Below, piece after piece: positions 10,129 through 19,129 of a stretch of 34,782 nt of DNA. The stretch's first letter is position 1, and each line of letters opens with the position of its first letter. Position numbers and translations under genes: made by a program. The DNA is from Luteimonas salinisoli (GTDB lineage: Bacteria > Pseudomonadota > Gammaproteobacteria > Xanthomonadales > Xanthomonadaceae), in the NCBI RefSeq assembly GCF_013425525.1, contig NZ_JACCKA010000041.1:1-34782 (forward strand). The letters are read 5' to 3'. The notes below the pieces were generated by a model, which was not told the DNA's origin, did not search any database, and saw only the letters and a program-made list of their open reading frames with translations.

Positions 10129-12326
10129 CCCGATTCGCGCCCCTGCTCATCGAACTGGGCACCGAGGAGCTACCGGTCAGAGCGCTGCCGGGGCTGGCGC
10201 AGGCGTTTTTCGACGGCGTCGTCGACGGCTTGGGCAAGCGCGGGATCGCGGTGGAGCCCGGCGCGGCTCGCCCGCTGTACACGCCACGGCGGCTGGCGGT
10301 GCTGCTGCCGCGGGTCGGCGTGCGCCAACCCGAGCAGCGTTCCGAGGTCCTCGGCCCCTACCTCAACATCGCCCTGGACGCGGACGGCCAGCCGACCCGC
10401 GCGCTGCAGGGATTCGCCGCCAAGGCCGGCGTCGAGTGGTCCGCGCTCGAGCGCACCACCGACCAGAAGGGCGAACGCTTCGTGCATCGGGCGGTGAAGC
10501 CCGGCGCCGACACCGCCACCCTGCTGCCGGAGATCCTCGGCGAGGCGCTGGCGGCGATGCCGGTGCCCAAGCCGATGCGCTGGGGCGACCACGCGCACGC
10601 GTTCGCGCGGCCGGTGCACTGGCTGGTGATCCTGCTGGGCGAGGACGTGGTGGACGGCCAGGCGTTCGGCATCGCCGCCGACCGCATGAGCCGCGGCCAC
10701 CGCTTCATGCACGACCGCACGGTCTGGATCGCCCGCCCCGAGGACTACATCGATGCCCTGCGCGGGGCCCATGTGCTGGTCGACCCGGAGGAGCGCCGCG
10801 CGCGCATCGTCGAGGAGGTCACCCGCGCCGCGCATGCGGCCGGCGGCGCCGCGCGGATCGAGCCGGGAAACCTCGAAGAGGTCAACTGCCTGGTCGAATG
10901 GCCGGAGGCGGTGACCTGTTCGTTCGAGGCGGAATACCTCGCCGTGCCGCAGGAAGCGCTGGTCGCGACCATGGAGGCGAACCAGAAGTTCTTCCCGGTA
11001 CTGGGAGCCGATGGGCGCCTGCGCGAACACTTCGTCGGCATCGCCAACATCCTCTCCAGGGACCCGGCCGAGGTGCGCAAGGGCTACGAGCGGGTGATCC
11101 GCCCGCGCTTCGCCGACGCCCGCTTCTTCTTCGTCGAGGACATGAAGCAGGGCATGGCGTCGATGAACGCCGGGCTGCGCAACGTCACCTACCAGCAGAA
11201 GCTCGGCAGCGTCGCCGACAAGGTGGCGCGGGTCGCTGCGCTGGCCGAGGCGATCGCCGCCCGGGTCGGGGTCGATGCGGCGCTGGCGCGCCGTACCGCG
11301 GAGCTGAGCAAGGCCGACCTGCAGTCGCGCATGGTGGGCGAGTTCCCGGAGCTGCAGGGCATCGCCGGGCGCTACTACGCCAGCCAGGATCCGGCACTGG
11401 ACGGCCTGCCGCACGAAGACCGGCTGGCGGTGGCCAACGCCATCGACGAGGCCTATCGACCGCGCCAGGCCGGCGACGACATCGCCCTGTCCGGACTGGG
11501 CAAGGTGCTGGCGATCGCCGAGCGGCTGGACACCCTGGCCGGCGGCTTCGCCGCGGGGCTCAAGCCGACCGGCAACAAGGATCCGTTCGCGCTGCGGCGC
11601 AATGCGCTGGGGCTGGCGCGGACGATCATCGAAAGCGGCTACGCGCTGGACCTGGACGCACTGCTGGCCGCGGCCGTGAACCAGGCCACGCATGCGGTCG
11701 GGCTCACGGGCGCCGCGACGCGCCAGAGCGACGCCGCCGAAGCGGAGCGCAAAGGCGTGCGACTCGCCGATTCGCAGCCGGGCGGCGGTCCCATGCCGAA
11801 CGATACAGCGATCGCCGCGGAGATCTACGACTTCGTCCTCGACCGCCTGCGCGGCTACTACGCGGACCGCGGCGTGCCGCCGCAGCACTTCGCCGCGGTG
11901 GCCGAGAAGCGGCCGCCGTCGCTGTACGACTTCGACCGCCGGATCGCCGCGATCGGCAGCTTCGCCGCGCTGCCCGAGGCCGCGGCGCTGGCGGCGGCCG
12001 ACAAGCGCATCCGCAACATCCTGCGCAAGGCCGGCGAGGACACCGCGGCCACCGTCGACCTGCAACTGCTGCGCGAGCCCGCCGAGCGCGCCCTGGCCGA
12101 GGCGGTGGAGGCGGTCTACGCCGAGACCGGCGCGGCGCTGGCCGGCGGCGACTACGTCGATGCGCTCTCGCACCTCGCACGGCTGCGGCCGCAGGTGGAC
12201 GCATTCTTCGACGCGGTGATGGTCAACGACGAGGACCCGGCGCTGCGCCGCAACCGGCTGGCGCTGCTGCGCCGGCTCGGCGACCGGCTCGGCAGCGTCG
12301 CCGCGATCGAGCAGCTCTCGACCTGA
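10125..12326 (+). CDS. glyS: Glycyl-tRNA synthetase beta subunit
   Basis: The tRNA-binding beta subunit, partner of GlyQ. At 733 residues it is longer than the roughly 690 of the E. coli protein. It opens with [16 protein letters not shown], contains [13 protein letters not shown] and [16 protein letters not shown], and ends with an anticodon-binding helical domain ([20 protein letters not shown]: [16 protein letters not shown], then [16 protein letters not shown]). The extra length is largely a Gly/Ala/Arg-rich insertion at about residues 525-561, just before [20 protein letters not shown]. The start ATG has an AAAGGA ribosome site inside the preceding gene and overlaps its stop by 4 bases. 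Confidence 0.97.
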   Translation: MTRFAPLLIELGTEELPVRALPGLAQAFFDGVVDGLGKRGIAVEPGAARPLYTPRRLAVLLPRVGVRQPEQRSEVLGPYLNIALDADGQPTRALQGFAAKAGVEWSALERTTDQKGERFVHRAVKPGADTATLLPEILGEALAAMPVPKPMRWGDHAHAFARPVHWLVILLGEDVVDGQAFGIAADRMSRGHRFMHDRTVWIARPEDYIDALRGAHVLVDPEERRARIVEEVTRAAHAAGGAARIEPGNLEEVNCLVEWPEAVTCSFEAEYLAVPQEALVATMEANQKFFPVLGADGRLREHFVGIANILSRDPAEVRKGYERVIRPRFADARFFFVEDMKQGMASMNAGLRNVTYQQKLGSVADKVARVAALAEAIAARVGVDAALARRTAELSKADLQSRMVGEFPELQGIAGRYYASQDPALDGLPHEDRLAVANAIDEAYRPRQAGDDIALSGLGKVLAIAERLDTLAGGFAAGLKPTGNKDPFALRRNALGLARTIIESGYALDLDALLAAAVNQATHAVGLTGAATRQSDAAEAERKGVRLADSQPGGGPMPNDTAIAAEIYDFVLDRLRGYYADRGVPPQHFAAVAEKRPPSLYDFDRRIAAIGSFAALPEAAALAAADKRIRNILRKAGEDTAATVDLQLLREPAERALAEAVEAVYAETGAALAGGDYVDALSHLARLRPQVDAFFDAVMVNDEDPALRRNRLALLRRLGDRLGSVAAIEQLST

Positions 12327-12351
12327 TCCGCGCCCCACGGCGCCCGCCCCC

Positions 12352-12540
12352 GTAGGAGCGGCCCATGGCCGCGAAAGCCGCGGGCGTCGCCGGTCGCGGT
12401 GAAGCCAGGCTCCGGCCATCCCGGGGCATGGCCAACCGCGCCGGCCTTCGCGTGCATGGCACGCTCCTCCGGCGGCGGCGACACCGCTTCGGCTTCTTCG
12501 CGTGCACGGCACGCGGCCACGGGCACCATGGACCGCTCCG
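12352..12540. repeat. SMAG/REP-like palindromic repeats (glyS-tamA gap)
   Basis: The 278-base gap after glyS holds GTAG-headed palindromes. The first, GTAGGAGCG at 12352, includes the stem GCGGCC-CAT-GGCCGC (12358-12372). An inverted copy at 12443-12468 matches, base for base as its reverse complement, a 26-base unit found at 18954 and 26746, with core stem GCGTGC-CAT-GCACGC. A third, decayed copy lies around 12488-12535. The layout resembles the GTAG-type SMAG elements of Stenotrophomonas and other extragenic REP families. Confidence 0.75.
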
Positions 12541-12604
12541 CAACCGGCCGGCGCGCACGACCGGCGTTAATCGGTTCTTGATCCGCCTTGGGTATCCTCC
12601 ACCG

Positions 12605-14386
12605 ATGTACCGACGCCCCTTTTCCAGCGCCTGCCTCGCCGCGCTGCTGATCGCCGCCGGCGCCGCACAGGCGGCCGAGGTCGCGCGCGTCGACATCCGC
12701 GGCCTCGACGAGGAAATGACCGAGAACGTGCGGGTCTCCCTGTCTCTGGTCGAGGCGATCGGACGCGACGTGCCGGGGCGGCGCCTGGCCTACATGGTGC
12801 GCGAGGCGGAAAGCCAGACCCGCGAGGCGCTGGAACCGTTCGGCTACTATTCGCCCACCATCGAGGTCGGGCGCGAGCGCGCCAACGGCACGCTGTCGGT
12901 GACCATCACCGTCGACCCCGGCGAGCCCGTTCGCGTGCGCAACAGCGACATCGCCATCCTTGGCGCCGGCAACCGCGACCGCTACCTGCGCGAGGACCTC
13001 GGCGCGTTCGCGCCCTCGCACGGCGCCGTCTTCGATCACTCGCTGTACGAGGCCAGCAAGGCGCGGATCAGCCGCCGCCTGGCCGAGCGCGGCTATTTCG
13101 ACGCGGATTTCAGCGCGCGGCGGGTAGCGGTGACCCGCGCCGAGCAGGCCGCCGACATCGAGCTGGTCTGGACCAGCGGCGAACGCTACGACATGGGCCC
13201 GATCGACTTCAGCCAGGAGCCCGAGTCGGTGGTCGACGGCACCCTGCTGGAACGCCTGGTCTACTGGGACGAGGGCGACTATTACCACCAGGGCCGCCTG
13301 GACCGGCTGCGGACCTCGCTCACGCGGCTGGACTATTTCAGCCGTATCGAGATCAGCCCGCGGCCGGAGGATGCAGGCCCCGAACGCCGGGTCCCTGTCG
13401 ACGTCACCCTCACCCCGGCGCCGCGCAAGGTGCAGACCGCCGGCGTCAGCTACGGCACCGACAGCGGCGCCGGCATCCGCCTCGGCGAGGAGCGTCGCTA
13501 CGTCAACCGTCGCGGCCACAAGGCGCTGGCACAGCTGGACTACGCGCAGCGGCGCAAGACCCTGACCCTGCAGTACCGGATCCCGGCCTTCGCCTGGCTC
13601 GACGGCTGGTACACCACCAGCCTGCAGGTCGCCGACGAGCAGACCGACTACATCGACACCCGCCGCGTCGAACTGGTGGGCAGCCGCAGCGGGCAGTACA
13701 ACCTCAACCTCAACCTCGTCGCCTCGGGACACGTGCTGCGCGAGCGCTGGGCCTACGTCGAGGAGAACGGCGACGGCGACGACCCCAACGCCGAGCCGGA
13801 CTACCGCTACGCCACCTTCAGCTACCCCTCGCTGCGCGCCGAGTACATCGACGTCGACGACCGGATCTTCCCGACCCGCGGCATCGGCGGCTCCATCGTG
13901 CTCCGCGGCGGGGTCGAGGGCGTCGGCTCGGATGCCAGCTTCGCCCAGCTCCACGCCCGCGCCACCTGGTACCGCGGGCTCGGCGAGCGCAACCGGCTGA
14001 TCGTGCGCGGCGAGCTCGGCTACACCTCCACCGACGCGCTGGTGGCGATGCCGCCCAGCCTGCGCTTCTACGCCGGCGGCGACCGCAGCATCCGCGGCTA
14101 CGAGTGGCGCGAGGTCGGGCCACGGCTCGGCGATTTCGCCGTCGGCGCCAAGAACGTCACCACCGCCGGCGTGGAGCTGGAGCACTACTTCGCCAACAAC
14201 TTCGGTATCGCCGGCTTCGTCGACAGCGGCAGTGCCTTCGACGACCGCCCGGACTTCCGCACCGGCGTGGGGATCGGCGTGCGCTGGCGCTCGCCGGTCG
14301 GGCCGCTGCGCTTCGACATCGCCCGCGGCCTCGACGATCCCGACTCGCCGTTCACCCTGCACCTCGACATCGGCTCCACGTTCTAG
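12605..14386 (+). CDS. tamA: Autotransporter/translocation assembly outer-membrane protein TamA
   Basis: An Omp85-family outer-membrane protein of 593 residues, about the size of TamA. A signal peptide (core ACLAALLIAAGAAQA, cleavage near residue 22) is followed by about three POTRA domains (roughly residues 25-280) and a 16-strand barrel. The barrel contains the conserved loop-6 motif IRGY (in RFYAGGDRSIRGYEW) and ends with a C-terminal Phe, as outer-membrane proteins need. TamA works with inner-membrane TamB in moving lipids and some outer-membrane proteins across the envelope. The tamB start is only 3 bases downstream, so the pair is an operon. Confidence 0.93.
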   Translation: MYRRPFSSACLAALLIAAGAAQAAEVARVDIRGLDEEMTENVRVSLSLVEAIGRDVPGRRLAYMVREAESQTREALEPFGYYSPTIEVGRERANGTLSVTITVDPGEPVRVRNSDIAILGAGNRDRYLREDLGAFAPSHGAVFDHSLYEASKARISRRLAERGYFDADFSARRVAVTRAEQAADIELVWTSGERYDMGPIDFSQEPESVVDGTLLERLVYWDEGDYYHQGRLDRLRTSLTRLDYFSRIEISPRPEDAGPERRVPVDVTLTPAPRKVQTAGVSYGTDSGAGIRLGEERRYVNRRGHKALAQLDYAQRRKTLTLQYRIPAFAWLDGWYTTSLQVADEQTDYIDTRRVELVGSRSGQYNLNLNLVASGHVLRERWAYVEENGDGDDPNAEPDYRYATFSYPSLRAEYIDVDDRIFPTRGIGGSIVLRGGVEGVGSDASFAQLHARATWYRGLGERNRLIVRGELGYTSTDALVAMPPSLRFYAGGDRSIRGYEWREVGPRLGDFAVGAKNVTTAGVELEHYFANNFGIAGFVDSGSAFDDRPDFRTGVGIGVRWRSPVGPLRFDIARGLDDPDSPFTLHLDIGSTF

Positions 14387-14389
14387 CCC

Positions 14390-17300
14390 ATGGCCCCCAT
14401 CCTCCGCCGTCACCGGATCGACCCCGACCTGCCGCCGGAGGAGCGCGAGGCGCGCATCGCCGAGCTGCGCCAACGCCGGCGCGCGCGGCTGCGCTGGCTG
14501 GCGTGGCGCTCGGCGATCGGCCTGGGGGTGCTGCTGCTGGCCGCGGCGGGGCTGGCGTACTGGCTGCTGATGACGCTCGGCGGCCGCGACTTCCTGCTCG
14601 CGCAAATCGTCGCGCGGCTGCCGGCGGGGACCTCGCTGGAGTGGCGCGCGGCGGAGGGCCCCGCCGCGGGTCCGCTGGCCCTGCACGACCTGCGCTTCCT
14701 CCACCGCACCTGCCCGGATCGCGACGGCGAGCCGGTGCCCTTCGGCCGGTGCGACGCACCGCGGACGCTGTCGTTCGAGGCGAGGCGGGTGATGATCGAC
14801 CCCGACATCCGCCCGCTGCTGGGACGCCTGCTCCGCCTGGACGTGCTGGAGGTGGACGACGCGCTGCTGACCCTGCCACCGCCGGCCGACGACGAACCGT
14901 TCGAGCTGCCGCGCTGGCCGGAGTCGCTGCCGCAGGTCGGCCCGCTGCCGCTGGCGCTGCAGGCCGATGCCATCCGCGTCGACGGGTTGCGGGTGGTCGG
15001 CGCGGACGGCCCGGTGATCGACATCGCCTCCGTGCGCGGCGGCATCGACGCGCGCGATGGCCTCCTCCGGATGGAGCGGCTGCGGGTCGAGAGCGACCGC
15101 GGCCGCTTCGCCCTGCACGGCGAGTACGCCCCGCGCGACGACTACCGCATGGACCTGACCGGCAGCGCGCTGCTGCCGGCGCCCGCTGGACGCACCCGCC
15201 CGCGCCTCGGCCTGGTGGCGCGCGGCGACATCGCGCGGCTGGACGTGGCCGTGGCCGGGCACGTGCCGGCGCCACTGCGGGCGGTGCTCACCCTGCGCGG
15301 CCGCGATCAGCCCGGCTGGCGCCTGCGCGCCGGCTCCGAAGCGCTGGACCCGGGCTTGCTGGCGGGCACCGGCGAGCCCGGGGTTCCGGTGGCATTCGCG
15401 CTGGAGGCGGATGGCCGGGGTGGCGAAGCCACGCTGGAAGGGCGTCTTGCGCGCGGCGACTTCTCCGTGGTGATGCTGCCGTCCACCGTGCGGCTGGCCG
15501 AGCAGGTGCTCGAGGTCGATCCGCTGGTCCTGCAGCTGCTCGACGGCACCCTGGCGCTGCGCGGCCGGGCCGACTTCCGCGACGCCGACGATCCGACCGG
15601 GCGATTTTCGGTGGCGGCGCGCGGGCTGCGCTGGGCCGGTACCGCGGCCGCCGACGGTACCCGGCCGGCGGCGGTGACCGCCGACGCCGACCTGGGCATC
15701 GCCGGGCGCATGGCCGCCTGGGCGGTGGTCGGCAAAGCCAGCTTGGCCCGCGACGGCGTCGAGGCCGGGGTGGACCTCGATGGCCGCGGCAATGCCGATG
15801 CCATGGACCTGCGCCTGCTGCGCGCGCGCACCCCCGGTGGCGCCCTGGAAGCCAGCGGCAGGCTCGCCTGGGCCCCGGCGCTGGCCTGGAGCGTCGAGGC
15901 CGGGCTCGAGGGCTTCGACCCCGGGTATTTCCTTCCCGACTGGGACGGGGCGATCGATGGACGCCTGACCAGCCAGGGCGGCACCCGCCCGGACGACGGC
16001 GGCCTGGACGTCGAGGTCCTCGCCGAGCGGCTCGAGGGACGCCTGCGCGGCCACGCCCTGGACGCCCGCGGCCGCTTCGCGATGCGCGGCCCGGCCGCCG
16101 CCGCCGGCGACCAGGCCCGCAGCGACTACGAGGGCGAACTGGCGCTGTCGCTGGGCAGCAGCCGCGTCGAGGCCCAGGGCTCGGTCGCCGACACCCTGCA
16201 GATCGAGGCCACGCTGGCGCCGCTGCAGCTCGGAGACCTCGTGCCCGGCAGCGACGGCCGCATCGAAGGCCAGGTACGGCTCAGTGGCGCGCGCGACGCG
16301 CCGGACGCCGACGTCGACCTTCGGGCCGCGGGCCTGGCCTGGGGCGACTACCGCGCCGATGCCGCCAGCCTCGAGGGGCGCCTGCCGTGGCGGCGCGGCC
16401 AGCAGGGCAGCCTGGAGCTGCAGGCCAGCGGGCTGCAGATGGGCGTCGCCCTGGACACGCTGGCGATCCGGGCCAGCGGCGCGGTCGAGTCGCTGCGCGC
16501 CGAGGCCAGCGCGCGCGGCGAGATCGGCGCGCTCGACCTGGCCGGCAGCCTGGAGCGACGCGGCGACGCCTGGCAGGGCGCGCTGGCGTCGCTGCGGCTG
16601 GCGCCCGAGCGCGGTGCGACCTGGACGCTGCAGGACGCCGCCGCGATCGGCCTGGGCGGCGGTGCCTGGCGGATCTCGGAATCGTGCTTCGGCAGCAGCG
16701 ACGGCGGCTCGTTGTGCGTGCAGGCCGACTGGCCCCGCACGGGTCTGACGGTCAGCGGCCGGCAACTGCCGCTGGCGCTGGCCGAACCCTATCTCCCCGA
16801 GCGCGAACCGGGCCGCCCGTGGGCGCTGCGCGGCGAAATCTCGCTCGATGGCCGGCTGCGGCCGGCCGGCAACGCCTACAGCGGCAACCTCGAGATGCGT
16901 TCGGACTCCGGCGGGATGCGCCCGGGCGAACGCGCGCGACGCGACGTGGTCGGCTACGAAGCGCTGCGGGTCGACGTGGAGTTCGATCCGCAGACGATCC
17001 GCGGCTCCGCGTCCGCGACCCTCGACGGGTCCGGACGCGTCCAGGCGCAGGCGACCACCGGCTGGGACGCGTACTCGCCGCTCTCGGCCGAGCTGGCGCT
17101 CGATACCGACGAACTGCTGTGGCTGGAACTGTTCTCCCCCGACATCGTCGAGCCGCAGGGCCGGCTGTCGGCGCGGATCTCGGTGGCCGGCACCCGCGCC
17201 GAGCCGCAGCTGGCCGGCCAGGCGCAACTGGAGGACTTCCATGCGGGGGTGCCGTCGCTGGCGATCGAGCTGACCGACGGCAACCTGCGCCTGGACGCCG

Positions 17301-18343
17301 ATGCCGATGGCAGCGCCCGGATCCGCGGCAGCGTGCGCTCCGGCGAAGGCACCCTCGACATCGGCGGCTCGCTGGGCTGGCGCGGCACGTCCACCCCGCT
17401 GGAACTGGAGCTTCGCGGCCGCAACTTGCTGGTGTCCGACACCCGCGACCTGCGCGCCGTGGCCGACCCCGACGTGGTGGTGCGCTACGGCGCCGGCCGG
17501 CCGCTGCAGGTGGTCGGCACGGTGACGGTGCCGGAGGCCCGCATCGACCTGGAGCGGCTGGACGAGGGTGTGTCGGCCTCCCCGGACGTGGTGGTGCTCG
17601 ACCCGGTCGATCCGGACGAAGGGGCGCCGCTGGCGCTGCAGCTCGACCTCACCCTGGTGATGGGCGATGCGGTGGTGCTCAACGGGTTCGGGCTCGAAGG
17701 CACGCTCGGCGGGCAGCTGCGGGTGCGCCAGAGCCCCGGCCGCGACATGCGCGCCAACGGTGCGCTGCAGGTCGGCGGCCGCTACGAGGCCTATGGCCAG
17801 GAACTCAACATCGTCCGCGGCAACCTGGTGTGGAGCAACGACGTCATTTCCGACCCTGTGCTGGACATCCGCGCGCAGCGACGGATCGAGGCCGAGGAGC
17901 TGACCGCCGGGATCGACGTCACCGGGCGCGCCTCGGCGCCGCAGGCCAACGTGTGGACCGACCCGGCCCGCGACCAGTCCGAGGCGCTGGCCTACCTGGC
18001 GCTGGGCCGCTCGCTGTCGAGCGTCACCGGCGACGAGAGCCGCCAGCTCGACGCCGCCTCGGCGGCGCTCTCGGCGGGCGGCGGCCTGGTCGCCTCGCAG
18101 CTGGGCTCGGCCATCGGCCTGGACGACGCCGGGGTTAGCCACTCGCGGGCGCTGGGCGGCAGCGTGCTGGGCGTGGGCAAGCAGCTCTCGCCGCGCCTGT
18201 ACGTCGGCTTCGGCGTCTCGCTGCTGGGCACCGGCCAGGTCCTGACCCTCAAGTACCTGCTCAGCCGCGGCTTCGACGTCGAGATCGAGTCCAGCACGGT
18301 CGAGAGCCGGGGCTCGCTGAACTGGCGGCGGGAGACGGACTGA
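14390..18343 (+). CDS. tamB: Translocation/assembly module protein TamB (DUF490, AsmA-like)
   Basis: A 1317-residue protein, the usual TamB length. After a basic cytoplasmic start rich in Arg (residues 20-40) there is one transmembrane anchor (about 42-62). A very long periplasmic region of repeated beta-strand segments follows, as in AsmA-like bridge proteins that form a hydrophobic groove between the two membranes. The C-terminal part is the TamB/DUF490 domain: YGQELNIVRGNLVWSN, ISDPVLDIRAQR, SEALAYLALGRSLSS and PRLYVGFGVSLLGTGQVLTLKYLLS are recognisable. Partner of TamA. Confidence 0.93.
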   Translation: MAPILRRHRIDPDLPPEEREARIAELRQRRRARLRWLAWRSAIGLGVLLLAAAGLAYWLLMTLGGRDFLLAQIVARLPAGTSLEWRAAEGPAAGPLALHDLRFLHRTCPDRDGEPVPFGRCDAPRTLSFEARRVMIDPDIRPLLGRLLRLDVLEVDDALLTLPPPADDEPFELPRWPESLPQVGPLPLALQADAIRVDGLRVVGADGPVIDIASVRGGIDARDGLLRMERLRVESDRGRFALHGEYAPRDDYRMDLTGSALLPAPAGRTRPRLGLVARGDIARLDVAVAGHVPAPLRAVLTLRGRDQPGWRLRAGSEALDPGLLAGTGEPGVPVAFALEADGRGGEATLEGRLARGDFSVVMLPSTVRLAEQVLEVDPLVLQLLDGTLALRGRADFRDADDPTGRFSVAARGLRWAGTAAADGTRPAAVTADADLGIAGRMAAWAVVGKASLARDGVEAGVDLDGRGNADAMDLRLLRARTPGGALEASGRLAWAPALAWSVEAGLEGFDPGYFLPDWDGAIDGRLTSQGGTRPDDGGLDVEVLAERLEGRLRGHALDARGRFAMRGPAAAAGDQARSDYEGELALSLGSSRVEAQGSVADTLQIEATLAPLQLGDLVPGSDGRIEGQVRLSGARDAPDADVDLRAAGLAWGDYRADAASLEGRLPWRRGQQGSLELQASGLQMGVALDTLAIRASGAVESLRAEASARGEIGALDLAGSLERRGDAWQGALASLRLAPERGATWTLQDAAAIGLGGGAWRISESCFGSSDGGSLCVQADWPRTGLTVSGRQLPLALAEPYLPEREPGRPWALRGEISLDGRLRPAGNAYSGNLEMRSDSGGMRPGERARRDVVGYEALRVDVEFDPQTIRGSASATLDGSGRVQAQATTGWDAYSPLSAELALDTDELLWLELFSPDIVEPQGRLSARISVAGTRAEPQLAGQAQLEDFHAGVPSLAIELTDGNLRLDADADGSARIRGSVRSGEGTLDIGGSLGWRGTSTPLELELRGRNLLVSDTRDLRAVADPDVVVRYGAGRPLQVVGTVTVPEARIDLERLDEGVSASPDVVVLDPVDPDEGAPLALQLDLTLVMGDAVVLNGFGLEGTLGGQLRVRQSPGRDMRANGALQVGGRYEAYGQELNIVRGNLVWSNDVISDPVLDIRAQRRIEAEELTAGIDVTGRASAPQANVWTDPARDQSEALAYLALGRSLSSVTGDESRQLDAASAALSAGGGLVASQLGSAIGLDDAGVSHSRALGGSVLGVGKQLSPRLYVGFGVSLLGTGQVLTLKYLLSRGFDVEIESSTVESRGSLNWRRETD

Positions 18344-18346
18344 AGG

Positions 18347-18465
18347 GCCGTGATTGGTCATGGGGGATTCGCACGATTCTGCTGCGAACCTGAACGGGAA
18401 ATCGGACGCGGGCGCCAGCCCGCCGCCTCGCTGCCGATCACGAACGACCAATCACGAATCACGGC
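18347..18465. repeat. Inverted GTGATT-type repeat after tamB
   Basis: GCCGTGATTGGTC (18347-18359) is mirrored by GACCAATCACGAATCACGGC (18446-18465). The right arm equals the left arm plus one extra 7-base AATCACG unit. The arms start 3 bases after the tamB stop and enclose about 86 bases. It may form a long stem that ends tamB transcription, or it may be a short mobile repeat; there is no T-tract. Confidence 0.55.
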
Positions 18466-18477
18466 TCTTCGGCCAAT

Positions 18478-18512
18478 AAAAAGCCCCGCAGGCAGGGGGG
18501 GCCGGCGGGGCT
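18478..18512 (-). terminator. Intrinsic terminator of the polA-downstream sRNA
   Basis: On the minus strand an 8-bp stem AGCCCCGC/GCGGGGCT (18505-18512 with 18482-18489), extended inside by GGC/GCC, is followed directly by TTTTT (18478-18482). It is the clearest factor-independent terminator in the window and sets the 3' end of the candidate sRNA. Confidence 0.8.
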
Positions 18513-18598
18513 CGGTGGAACGGGGCTCGGGGAGAAGCCTTACGTTCCGGGATCACTCCAGGGGAAGGGAGAGATCAGCGACAGACGTTGCATCTGTC
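18478..18598 (-). ncRNA. Candidate sX13-like small RNA downstream of polA
   Basis: Reading leftward, four hairpins follow one another. A perfect 8-bp stem GCGACAGA/TCTGTCGC occupies 18578-18600. Next is a GATC-T-CTC/GAG-T-GATC stem (18551-18576) with loop CCTTCCCCTG. Then comes a GGAACG/CGTTCC plus GGCT/AGCC stem (18517-18548) with loop TCTCCCCG. Last is a terminator stem with a CCCCCCT loop and a U-run. A possible -10 box (CATATA, 18605-18610) fits a start near 18598, but the 5' end could be further upstream. No ORF fits. Position after polA is shared with E. coli Spot 42 and Pseudomonas ErsA. C-rich loops are the recalled feature of Xanthomonas sX13, which targets G-rich ribosome-binding sites. 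Identity is inferred, not searched. Confidence 0.7.
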
Positions 18599-18739
18599 GC
18601 GAGCTATATGACCATTCCCCACATGGATGGTTCGTGAAGATTCCGGTTATTTTTCGGCGAAGTTCAGCATCCATTTACCCAGCGGAGATCTGCACCGCCC
18701 CGCCCATCGCCCCGACGGATCCCGCGCATGGGACGGCCG

Positions 18740-19056
18740 CCGGGCTCCTGCGCGGGAGCGGCCTTGGCGGAGCGATCGCGGGCCGCCTTAAAGCGCACCG
18801 ACGGACCGGCGCACTCCTGCCGGATCGCGCCATGCGCGCGAAGGCCGGCGCGCCCGGCAACCCCGGCGATCGCCGCCCACCGCAACGAAGCCTCGCGCGG
18901 TCTTCGCCGCCATGGGCCGCTCCTACAAAACCGCCGCTCGCCGCTCCCCTTGTAGGAGCGTGCCATGCACGCGAAGGCCGGCGCGGTGACCAACGCCCGG
19001 AGTCACCGCCAACCCCATCGGAAGCCCCCCGCGGCCTTCGCCATGGGCCGCTTTAC
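18740..19056. repeat. Paired SMAG/REP-like repeats (sRNA-polA gap)
   Basis: This is the main content of the 786-base gap between tamB and polA beyond the sRNA. One unit, with a decayed head, ends in CGCTCCTAC at 18918-18926. The next runs from GTAGGAGCG (18952) to GCTTTAC (19056), about 105 bases. Each begins with a GCGTGC-CAT-GCACGC-type stem followed by GAAGGCC and ends with an inverted GGCC...CATGGGCCGC segment, so each unit is a back-to-back palindrome pair. No gene is seen here. Confidence 0.7.
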
Positions 19057-19129
19057 GAAAACAGGCGTACCGCAGACGTCCAGAACGACGCGCTCGCGGC
19101 AGATGCGCGCGCTGCGCGCTGGCCGGCGT

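Noticed and set aside
12152..18451. A 2099-codon open frame antisense to tamA and tamB
   Set aside because: It is a shadow frame caused by high GC at third positions. The sense strand carries well recognised TamA and TamB motifs, and the antisense translation is low-complexity Gly/Ala/Arg/Gln without a fold signature.
18740..19056. CRISPR array suspicion from repeated 26-mers
   Set aside because: The repeats are palindromic, irregularly spaced, in both orientations and scattered in three intergenic regions, with no regular spacers or cas genes. They fit REP/SMAG-type elements.
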